From Chthonomonadales bacterium (GTDB taxonomy: Bacteria > Armatimonadota > Chthonomonadetes > Chthonomonadales > CAJBBX01), in the NCBI GenBank assembly GCA_020849275.1, contig JADLGO010000017.1, forward strand, positions 1-64,000: a stretch of DNA of 64,000 nt. Reading direction: 5' to 3'. The notes beneath the pieces were generated by a model, which did no database searches, was not told the origin of the DNA, and saw nothing but the letters and a program-made list of their open reading frames with translations. Each line of letters begins with the position of its first letter. The first letter of the stretch is position 1. This document shows, piece after piece, positions 41,405 through 48,846 of the stretch. Made by a program: the position numbers and the translations under genes.

Positions 41405-43723
41405 TCAGCGCTCCATGCCTCGCAGCCGCTCGCGCTCCTCCGGAAGCCAGCGCTCCAGCAGATCGCGGCATACCACCACCTTCTCCACGAGGTCCAGCGG
41501 CACGTAGTAGTACTGGTTGGAGGCCTCGAAGCCGATTCGCGAGTCGGCCGTCTGGAGCGTGTGCATCCGGATCGCCAGGTCCATCTCGCCGCGTAGCACC
41601 GCCTCGATCCGGTTGAGTGCCCGCCGGACCGCGTCCGGGTTCGACGAGGCCATCGCCTCCGCGCGTGCCAGCACGAACCGCACCTGGTTGGCCGCGCTCT
41701 GGAAGTGGATGGCGCACGCCTCGGCGACCCGCTCCTCCGCCTCCAGCGCCTCGCGCCGCGCCGCGGGTTCACCCGGCTCCATGGCCGCGCGCGCGGCTCG
41801 CAGCTCCGCCAGGCCGGCGCGGAAGCCCTCGGCCGTCGCTTCCAGTTGCCCCGCGAACACCTCGGGCGGGTAGACGGCGCGCCAGGTGCTCAGATCGTCG
41901 TAGGGGAAGCCGACCATCGTCGCGGTGTAGCCCGTCGGCCTCTCCCACAGCGGGTTCGCCGGCCCCACCTGCTGTGGGCCGTGGTAGACCACGCCGATAT
42001 GGAACGGGAACTGGCCCATCGCGCGGCTGAACGCGTCCCAGGCGGCCCGAACGCGGGGCGCGGCGCCGGGGCCGAACCGCCGCTCCGAGACCGCTCGCAG
42101 AGCCGCCCTCGCCGTCTCGCCGGCATCCTCGCCCGCCGGGCCGCGCGCGATGGAAGCCGCCACCTCCAGGTTCGGGGACGGGTAGCCGCCGAGCGTCCAG
42201 CCCAGCATCAGCCCGCCCACGCCGGCCGCCTTGAGGTTCGCCACGTGGTGCGCCACGGTGGACAGCGCCGGGATGTAGGGCACCGCGGAGAGCTCCCAGC
42301 TGTTGGCGGCCTGGATCTTCGCCACGGTCGGCAGGGCGTGGCGTCGCGCCGCCTCCCACGTGCGCAGGGCGCGCGGGCCGGGGCCCACCTCCGACACCGA
42401 GTACTCCCCGATCGTCGCCTCGACGCCGCCTCGGCGGATCGGCAGGTCCCACTCGCTCACGCTCATCAACGCCGTGCCCGCCGGAAGCGCCCGCGCGATC
42501 GGGTCGATCCAGTCGGGGGTCCAGCCCCAGTCCCAGGCGATGAGCCGCGTGGCGGAGCCCGAGCGCCGGATCCCCTCGGCGATGGCCGCGTTCACGCCGG
42601 CCACGACCGTCGGGCCGCCCGCCACCGCGCAGCGCGGACAGCCGGCGCCTTGATAGTGCGACCAGCAACTCGTCAGGTTCTCCGACGCCGTGATGGTGAA
42701 GATGCCCGCCAACCCCGGCACTGCCCGGCAGAGGCGCTCGACGGACGCCGACAGGTACTCACGCACTCCCGGCGCCGAGGTGCAGAGCGTCGCGTGGTCG
42801 CCCTCCGTGACGCCGCGAAGCTCCGGCCGGCTCGCGAAGAAGCCGACGGGCATGGCGCGCGGCTCGTTCACATAGAGGTAGATGCCGATGCCGTGGCGGC
42901 CAGCCCGCTCCACCATGGCGCGCAGGCCGCTCAGCCGCCGCTCCCATCCCTCGCTGAGGGCGGGGTCCCAGGGGAACGGGGCCAGCTTGTAGAGCACGCC
43001 CTGGAGCCAGACCCCGCTCACGCCGGTCGCCGCAAGCCGGGCCAGGTAGCCATCGGGGTAGGGGTCGGCGCCGTCGCCGATCAGCGGGTCGCCGTAGGGG
43101 GCGAAGTAGGAGTAGCAGAAGCGCGGCTCCATCGCGCCGGGATCGGCGGGCGGCCGCGATCGGTCGTCCGGCGGGGCCGAGAGGCGCTTCACGAAGCCGA
43201 AGAGCGGATCCGGGCCGCGGCCGGGGCCATCCGGGAACGCCTCGCGCACGACGCGCGCGATCTCGCGCTCACGACGAAGGGCGGCCTCGCCTGGCGGCGC
43301 GTAGACGAGGCGCTCGCACCGGGGCTTCAGGCTCCCCAGCTTGGCGTAGAGGAAGTCGTCCTCGCGCAGCGTGAAGGCGAGCCGCTCGGGGGTCCACTCG
43401 AGCAGGTCCAGAAGCTGCTCGTAGGGGACCAGGTGCCAGTTGCGCCGGATCACGGTGAGGTAGGAGCGGCGGCGCAGGTCGACGGAGATGCGGGGCGGGC
43501 CGCCGAGCCCCATGGCGCGCCCCATCCGCACCACGTCCTCCCGCCGCGCGCCCAGCACGGCCGCGATGCGCTCGACGGGCACCAGCGGCCAGTTCCGCCA
43601 CACGAAAGCGTGCATGCGATCGGGAAACTGCGGAACGTCGACGGGCGCCGGGGCAGAGCCCGCCGGCAGATCGGAAGCGAGCATCCGTGCCGCTCCCGCC
43701 AGAACGAGAAGGAACGCGTGCAT
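41405..43723 (-). CDS. Secreted glycoside-hydrolase-like protein with N-terminal helical repeats
   Basis: A 772-residue exported protein. A signal peptide (HAFLLVLAGAARMLAS) is followed by two helical repeats at about residues 35-115: FVWRNWPLVPVERIAAVLGA and VIRRNWHLVPYEQLLDLLEW, each followed by a helix of the type 'REDVVRMGRAMG' or 'ERLAFTLREDDFLYAKLG'. These look like SANT/HTH-type units. From about 200 to 560 is a TIM-barrel-like part (GYLARLAATGVSGVWLQGVL, GIGIYLYVNEPRAMP, AGIFTITASENLTSCWSH, TRLIAWDWGWTPDW), reminiscent of GH20 or related enzymes with an Asn/Glu-rich catalytic stretch. The remainder is helical. The gene family is common in Bacteroidota and Armatimonadota. Substrate unknown. 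Confidence 0.6.
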   Translation of the reverse strand: MHAFLLVLAGAARMLASDLPAGSAPAPVDVPQFPDRMHAFVWRNWPLVPVERIAAVLGARREDVVRMGRAMGLGGPPRISVDLRRRSYLTVIRRNWHLVPYEQLLDLLEWTPERLAFTLREDDFLYAKLGSLKPRCERLVYAPPGEAALRREREIARVVREAFPDGPGRGPDPLFGFVKRLSAPPDDRSRPPADPGAMEPRFCYSYFAPYGDPLIGDGADPYPDGYLARLAATGVSGVWLQGVLYKLAPFPWDPALSEGWERRLSGLRAMVERAGRHGIGIYLYVNEPRAMPVGFFASRPELRGVTEGDHATLCTSAPGVREYLSASVERLCRAVPGLAGIFTITASENLTSCWSHYQGAGCPRCAVAGGPTVVAGVNAAIAEGIRRSGSATRLIAWDWGWTPDWIDPIARALPAGTALMSVSEWDLPIRRGGVEATIGEYSVSEVGPGPRALRTWEAARRHALPTVAKIQAANSWELSAVPYIPALSTVAHHVANLKAAGVGGLMLGWTLGGYPSPNLEVAASIARGPAGEDAGETARAALRAVSERRFGPGAAPRVRAAWDAFSRAMGQFPFHIGVVYHGPQQVGPANPLWERPTGYTATMVGFPYDDLSTWRAVYPPEVFAGQLEATAEGFRAGLAELRAARAAMEPGEPAARREALEAEERVAEACAIHFQSAANQVRFVLARAEAMASSNPDAVRRALNRIEAVLRGEMDLAIRMHTLQTADSRIGFEASNQYYYVPLDLVEKVVVCRDLLERWLPEERERLRGMER

Positions 43724-43764
43724 GGGGTGGCCTCGCAGTGCGGCGGCGTGCGCTGGAAGTCGTG

Positions 43765-43806
43765 GGCCGGCCTCGGCGGCGCCGGAGCGCGCCGCCGAGG
43801 CCGGCC
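43765..43806 (-). terminator. 17-bp hairpin between two minus-strand genes
   Basis: A perfect 17-bp stem (GGCCGGCCTCGGCGGCG and its complement) with an 8-base loop separates the 43833 gene from the glycosidase-like gene. It lacks a T-run. It may end or attenuate transcription between the two, or stabilise the upstream message's 3' end. Confidence 0.55.
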
Positions 43807-43832
43807 GGGGTCTCGGAGAGGGCCCGCCCGGG

Positions 43833-44681
43833 TCAGTGCGCGATCTCGGCCTCGAGCCGCCCGACGAGCGCACGGCCGGCGCCCTGGGCACCCAGGAACG
43901 GCGCCACGACCGCCCGCGGGGCATAGGCCCGGCCCCCGTTGGCGGATACATCGACGGCCGCCTTCACGCGGAGGGCGACCGCGCCCCCGGAGACCGCAAC
44001 CGTTCCCCCCGGGCCCAGCACCGCGGCGACCAGCCCGCCACCGCCGGCGGGATCCTGGACGACTCCCACGTTCGGCGCGGCCGCGGGCTGCGCGGAGGGC
44101 GCGACGGGCGCGGCTGCGGCGGCGGCTCGCCTCCCGCGCGGAGCTTTGGCAAGGACCCAGCGTCCATAGTCCACCTCGGCCACGGTGCGGGGGGCCCCGG
44201 AGCGGTTGATCAGGGTGAGCGAGCGCGCCAGATAGGGCCGGTTGCCCGGGTAGACCTCGTAGAGCGCCTCCACCTCATAGCCGGCGTTGCGTCCCTTGCC
44301 CTGGAGGTGGATGGTGAGCAACCGACCACCGTGCGCCGGGGTGGTCACGATCTGCCACATGTAGGTCCAGCCGCCGTCCAGGCGCACGGCCGGGGCGTCG
44401 CCGGCCAGCAGGAACTGGCCCTCGAGCCCGGCCACGGGCTCGATGCGCGGGAGGCGGCCCTTCACCTGCACGCCCTGCGTGAAGAGGACGCCGGTGTCGC
44501 GGTCAAACCGGACGGTGCGCTCGACGACGTCGTTGCCGATGCGCCACGTCAACTCGGCGGGACGGAAGTAGCAGTACGCCCTGGTGCCCTTGAACGGCTC
44601 GCCTCCCTGTCCGGCGCTGAATCGCGCGCCGAGGGCGCAGAGCGCCGCCGTGATTGCCAGCGCGAGCGCGGCCTTTCGCAT
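43833..44681 (-). CDS. Short secreted protein resembling an N-terminal glycosidase beta-sandwich
   Basis: A 282-residue exported protein: signal peptide (MRKAALALAITAALCALGA), then AYCYFRPAELTWRIGNDVVE and RTVRFDRDTGVLFTQGVQVK, a beta-rich opening like that of the N-terminal super-sandwich of GH36-type enzymes. The run LLTIHLQGKGRNAGYEVEAL and LARSLTLINRSGAPRTVAEV continue this fold. No catalytic barrel follows; after about 195 comes an Ala/Gly/Pro-rich stretch and a short C-terminal strand region. It may be a stand-alone binding domain or a truncated enzyme. AGGAGG lies five bases before ATG 44681. Confidence 0.55.
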   Translation of the reverse strand: MRKAALALAITAALCALGARFSAGQGGEPFKGTRAYCYFRPAELTWRIGNDVVERTVRFDRDTGVLFTQGVQVKGRLPRIEPVAGLEGQFLLAGDAPAVRLDGGWTYMWQIVTTPAHGGRLLTIHLQGKGRNAGYEVEALYEVYPGNRPYLARSLTLINRSGAPRTVAEVDYGRWVLAKAPRGRRAAAAAAPVAPSAQPAAAPNVGVVQDPAGGGGLVAAVLGPGGTVAVSGGAVALRVKAAVDVSANGGRAYAPRAVVAPFLGAQGAGRALVGRLEAEIAH

Positions 44682-44820
44682 CGGATCCTCCTGGAGCGTC
44701 GGGGTGCTTCCGCGGCGCGGCGCTCCGTCGACACCATGAGCGCATGTTCTTGGCGGGCGCGGCCGAATCCTGCCCTCGCGAGCCGCGGTCACCGGGCCTC
44801 GCGCCGATGCGCCGGGCCCT

Positions 44821-46935
44821 CTACACGATGGCGGCCCCTCCCTCCGGGTCCGCCTCGGCGGCGGCCATGGCCCGCGCCAGGTGGGGCGCCGCGTCGCCCA
44901 GCGCGCGGATCTCGCGGCCCTCGGTGCGCGCGCCGCCCAGCACCAGCCGCCATCTGCTCGCCCCGCTCGCGGACGGCGGCTCGTGGGCCGGCGCGATCAG
45001 CGCCACCGCCCGCCGGATCCTGCCGCACACATCGCCGGCTGTGGCCTCCCCGAGCAGCAGCCAGAACGCCTCGCCCCAGCGCGCGGCCATGTCGTCGGCG
45101 CCACCGTTCTCCAGCAGCGCGCTCTCGATCGCCCGCGCGATCGCCGCCAGGAGCTCCTCGTCCTGCTGCACGCCATAGATGTCGAGCATCGGCGCGGCGC
45201 GGCGCACCTCCGCGCGCGCCACCACGAGCGGCCCTCCGACCGCCAGCCTCGCGGCCAATGCCTCCTCGAATGGCTGCCGCGAGGGCAGGCCGGTCACCGG
45301 GTCGCTGTGACGGCCGCGATTTGCGGAGAGGGTGGTCACCGCCTCCAGCAGCGCGCGCACCGGCACAAGCCCGGCATAGCGCCCGTCACGCAGCACAAGC
45401 ACGTCATCCTGGAAGCGCATCTCGCGTCGGTGCGTCACGCGCATGGCGGCGTCTTCGAGAGGTGTGTCCGCTTCCAGCGCGAGCGGCCGGGGGTCCATCA
45501 GGCGGGCGATGGGCCACTGCAGGCGGTCGGCCCTACCTTCTGTATCGCGCTCAAATCGGTCGCGCGTCACCAGGCCCGCCGCGCGCTCTTCCTCCACCAC
45601 CGCGATGCACTCGACCTCGGCGTTCTTGCCGAATCGATGCGCCACCTGCTCCACCGTAGCGTCGGGCGGCACCGCCACGCCGCGACGCGCCATCGCCCCG
45701 ATGCCATAGCCGAGTCCGGAGGCGCGCCGCCGCCGGTGGGCGCCACGCTCCTCCACGAACTCGCGCACGGCCCGGCGCAAGCCGCGGAAGCCGTTCTCGG
45801 GCTTGCTGAGCAGGTAGCCCTGCCCGAGCGGCACGCCGATCTCGATGACTGTCGCCAGCTCGTCCCAGGTCTCGATGCCCTCGGCGATAAGGGAGGCCCC
45901 GATCTGCGTCGTGTAGCGCACCAGCGTCCCGAGCAGCGCCCGTCTTGGGCCGCTGTTCTCGATGCAGCGCACGAGCGGCCGGCCGATCTTCACGAAGTCT
46001 GGGCGCAGATTGGCGATCGACTCCAGGCTGTTGTAGCCGGCCCCCGCGTCGTCGATCGCGATGAGGAAGCCCTGCTCGCGCTGCTCCTGGATGTACTGCG
46101 CGAGACGCGGGTAGTCAACCACCGCCTGGCGCTCGGTAATCTCCAGCACCACGCGTCGCGGCGAGATGCGGTGCTCGGCGGCCTTCTCGGCCAGCGAGCG
46201 GTCGGCATGATGGTAGTGGGAGAGGCCCTCGGCATCCATGTTGAAGAAGAGGTGGTCGCGCACGCCGGCGCGGGCGGCCTCGGCGAAGCAGCGCTCCTGG
46301 CAGGCGATGTCGAGCCACGAGACGAGACGCGCGCGGTCGGCCGTATCGAACAGGGAGCCCAGCTTGCGAAGCGCGCCCCCCTGCGGTGCGCGGATCAGCG
46401 CTTCGTAGCCGCATACCTGGCCGGTGGCGAGGCTGGCGATGGGCTGGAACTGCGCGCCAAGCCGGCCGTTCACCAGTGTGTCGAGGAGCTCGTCGAGCGC
46501 GGCCAGGTTCTCCTGAAGCCCCTCCACGGGCGCCACGGCGGCGATGGGCAGGATGTGTGGGGGCGAGGCGGCCCGGCGAAGATCGGCGACGGCGACGAAC
46601 CGCCTGCGCAGGCCCTCGGTGAGGGCGCTCACCGTGACCGGATCGAAGGGCCGGCCACTGCGAGGCGTGGCCACTACCGCCGCCGAGCCGTCCTCGAACG
46701 TGAACGCGGTGAGCTCGCACGGCTCCACGAGGACGGCGCGGAGCGCCTCGCGCAGCGCGTCGCCCGGGCACAGGGCGAGTGCCTCGCCGGGCGGCTGGCG
46801 CAACAGAAACGCGATGGAACAGGGCTCAATGGCCTCTATGAGCTGCGCGGCCGAGCCCGCGGGGCGGCGTGGCGCGCCGGGCGAACGGCCGGTCGCGCGC
46901 TCCCCGGGCTCCGGGCGCGATCTGGGTGCGTACAT
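44821..46935 (-). CDS. c-di-GMP phosphodiesterase: EAL, CBS pair, degenerate GGDEF
   Basis: A 704-residue soluble protein. After an uncharacterised N-terminal ~140 residues, the EAL domain (about 150-395) keeps the catalytic set: YEALIR (178-180 EAL), FFNMDAEGL, VVLEITERQ, LIAIDDAGAGYNSLE (DD pair), FVKIGRPL and LIAEGIET. It should cleave c-di-GMP to pGpG. Then come two CBS-like units (about 405-540), with PPDATVEQVAHRF and ADTPLEDAAMRVTHRREMRF, which may bind an adenine nucleotide. The C-terminal GGDEF-type domain (SDPVTGLPSRQPFEEALAAR) has WGEAFW in place of GGDEF and therefore lacks cyclase residues; it may bind GTP or act as regulator. It links to the c-di-GMP riboswitch at 276. Confidence 0.85.
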   Translation of the reverse strand: MYAPRSRPEPGERATGRSPGAPRRPAGSAAQLIEAIEPCSIAFLLRQPPGEALALCPGDALREALRAVLVEPCELTAFTFEDGSAAVVATPRSGRPFDPVTVSALTEGLRRRFVAVADLRRAASPPHILPIAAVAPVEGLQENLAALDELLDTLVNGRLGAQFQPIASLATGQVCGYEALIRAPQGGALRKLGSLFDTADRARLVSWLDIACQERCFAEAARAGVRDHLFFNMDAEGLSHYHHADRSLAEKAAEHRISPRRVVLEITERQAVVDYPRLAQYIQEQREQGFLIAIDDAGAGYNSLESIANLRPDFVKIGRPLVRCIENSGPRRALLGTLVRYTTQIGASLIAEGIETWDELATVIEIGVPLGQGYLLSKPENGFRGLRRAVREFVEERGAHRRRRASGLGYGIGAMARRGVAVPPDATVEQVAHRFGKNAEVECIAVVEEERAAGLVTRDRFERDTEGRADRLQWPIARLMDPRPLALEADTPLEDAAMRVTHRREMRFQDDVLVLRDGRYAGLVPVRALLEAVTTLSANRGRHSDPVTGLPSRQPFEEALAARLAVGGPLVVARAEVRRAAPMLDIYGVQQDEELLAAIARAIESALLENGGADDMAARWGEAFWLLLGEATAGDVCGRIRRAVALIAPAHEPPSASGASRWRLVLGGARTEGREIRALGDAAPHLARAMAAAEADPEGGAAIV

Positions 46936-47103
46936 CGGGACATCCCTCGACGGCGTTGCGGCGGCCGCCGGCCCCCTGCGGGCCGCTGGCGGCGCTCATC
47001 GTAATGTCGGACGCCCGCGGCGGTTTCCACATCCTCGCGTAGGCGCAGGCGGACAGGAACCGCGCGCGGGGCATCGCCGTATCACGTGCGTGGACTCCAG
47101 CGT

Positions 47104-47946
47104 ATGACCTCGCGCCGCGCGCCGGCGGGCCGCTCGCGGCTCCGCCCCCGCGCCCTCCCGTCCTGGGCCGGCGCCCGCCGCGTACGCCCGGCGCTCGCGT
47201 GCGCCGCCCTCGCCGCGCTGCTGGCCGGCCTCGCCCTGCCGCGCCCCGCCCAGGGCGCCGACTCCCCGGCGCCCGGCGGCGCAGTCCGCGTCGGCCGCCG
47301 CACCGCCTTCGTCATCGAGGCGCCGGTCGGGTCGATCTCGGCCGCCGAGCGCGCAGAAGCGGGCCCAGCTCGCGCAGGAGAAGTGCCACGCGGCCAGCTT
47401 CGTCGGCGGGCTGCGCCACGTGTTGCTCGCTACGGGCGGCGGTCCGCACACCCTGCTCGCCGCCCACCTGCAGCGGACGCTTACGCTGAAGCGTCCGCTG
47501 CAGGTCACCGTGCTGCGCATCGCCGCGTCAGGGAGCGCAGCCGTCCCTCCGCCAGAGCTGCTGCGCGCGCTCGGCGCCGAAGGCGTCGCGAGACCCTCGC
47601 ACGCTCCGCCGCGGCGAACGACCCGGTGCCGGCCGTGCTGCGCGAGGCCGCGCTCGGGTATGATATGCTCGTTCTGGGCCTCGGCCCAGGCCCCTCGCGC
47701 GAGCTCGCCCGGCAGGTGCTCTCGCAGGTCGCGGCGCTCGGGGAGGCGTTCGGCCTGCCGGTGGACGTCAGCGTCGAGGCCGCCGCGCACGCCGCCCCGG
47801 CGATCGTCGAGGCCGCGCGCCGCGTGGGGGCTGACCTGGTGCTTCTGGGCGACAGCCCGAGGCCCACCCACCGGCGGTTCATGGGCAGCACGATCTCCTA
47901 CGTGGTCAACCACGCCCCGTGCGCGGTGGCCGTCATCAGGCCCTGA
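47104..47946 (+). pseudogene. Decayed chimera: MscS-like N-terminus joined to universal-stress-protein segments
   Basis: Frame 0 from ATG 47104 gives a secreted-type N-terminus (RVRPALACAALAALLAGLAL, then VGRRTAFVIEAPVGSISAAE) that looks like the start of an MscS-family channel; its membrane domain is missing. At about 47350 the meaningful reading moves to frame +1: AQKRAQLAQEKCHAASFVGG, LRHVLLATGGGPHTLLAAHL, RPLQVTVLRI, a UspA-type domain tail of a cation antiporter. At about 47580 it returns to frame 0: RRETLARSAAANDPVPAVLR, YDMLVLGLGPG, HRRFMGSTISYVVNHAPCAV. The whole frame 0 is open by chance of GC content, so it would be called a gene of 280 codons, but the mid-section is only coding-like in the shifted frame. 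At least two frameshifts and one large deletion are needed, unless the sequence has errors. Confidence 0.6.
47466..47505. repeat. Perfect 17-bp inverted repeat inside the decayed gene
   Basis: ACCTGCAGCGGACGCTT at 47466-47482 is repeated in exact reverse complement at 47489-47505, with a 6-base spacer (ACGCTG). In the shifted frame it encodes LQRTLTLKRPLQ, and so it interrupts an otherwise normal Usp-type segment. It could come from a local inversion or a palindrome-templated repair event. Confidence 0.7.
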
Positions 47947-47974
47947 CGGGCGCGGGGGGCCGAGGGTCCGCGTG

Positions 47975-48721
47975 ATGCCGCCGGGCTACCTGCACCTGCT
48001 TCCCTCCGGCTACAACGAGGGCGATGCCTGCTTTCCCGTTATCTACATGCTCCACGGGCTCGGCGGCTCCGCGGGCGACTGGCTTGCGCACACGCGCATC
48101 GCGCGCCACGCCGCGCCGTACCCGTTCCTGCTCATCTTCCCGGATGCCGATAGCTCCTGGTACACCGACTCCGCCGATGGCGCCAGCCGCTGGGGCCATC
48201 GCTTCCTCACCGAGATGATGCCGGACGTGGAGGCCCGCTTCCGCACCGTGTCGCGCCGCGAGGGGCGCGGCTTGATCGGGCTCTCGATGGGCGGCTTCGG
48301 AGCGTGCCGCCTGGCGCTCGCTCACCCCGATCGGTTCGCCGCGGCGGCCAGCCACAGCGGCTCGCTCATGAAAGCGCGCGAGGAGACGCCGCCCGACGCG
48401 CCCCACCCGGTCTTCGGCGACCCTCGGCGCGACGCCGCGCACCGGCGCGCCAACGACCCGTTCGTGCTCGCCGAGCGACTGGCCGGCTCGCCTGGCCTCC
48501 CGGCCCTGTACCTGGACTGCGGCCTGAAGGACCACCTGCTAGAGGCCAATCGCGCCTTCCACGCCCGCCTCGAGCGGCTGGGCGTGCCCCACGCCTACGC
48601 CGAGCGCCCCGGCTACCACACCTGGCCGTACTGGAACCGCGCCGTGCGCCACTCGCTGGAGTGGATGGCGGCCCACCTCGTCGGTTCGCGGCCATGCCCG
48701 CCGGCCGCGGCGCCGCGCTGA
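47975..48721 (+). CDS. Esterase of the FrmB/tributyrin-esterase (EstA) family
   Basis: A 248-residue alpha/beta hydrolase of the esterase D type. Seen: FPVIYMLHGLGGSAGDWL (oxyanion region), nucleophile elbow GLIGLSMGGFGACRLAL (Ser in GLSMGG), an acid in YLDCGLKDHLLEANRAF and the catalytic His in PGYHTWPYW. Such enzymes cleave small esters, S-formylglutathione or cinnamate esters. The protein starts unusually close to the first core strand: there are only about 20 residues before FPVIYMLHG and no signal peptide. ATG 47975 is preceded by GAGGG at eight bases. It could have lost an N-terminal part when the neighbouring locus decayed. Confidence 0.78.
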   Translation: MPPGYLHLLPSGYNEGDACFPVIYMLHGLGGSAGDWLAHTRIARHAAPYPFLLIFPDADSSWYTDSADGASRWGHRFLTEMMPDVEARFRTVSRREGRGLIGLSMGGFGACRLALAHPDRFAAAASHSGSLMKAREETPPDAPHPVFGDPRRDAAHRRANDPFVLAERLAGSPGLPALYLDCGLKDHLLEANRAFHARLERLGVPHAYAERPGYHTWPYWNRAVRHSLEWMAAHLVGSRPCPPAAAPR

Positions 48722-48846
48722 CCCGCGGCGAGCGCGCACCTCGCGAAGCCGTCGGCGCGCCCCGTTCGTCAATGGCTTGCGGAGGACCTCGGGGGCCCGC
48801 CGCGCGTGCGGGCGGGCCGGGGCCCCCAGGGGAGGTACGAACGCCC

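Noticed and set aside
43765-43806. Calling every GC hairpin here an intrinsic terminator
   Set aside because: None of the strong hairpins (787, 2694, 43765, 56011, 61082) is followed by a T-run, so Rho-independent termination is uncertain. They were called according to position, at reduced confidence.
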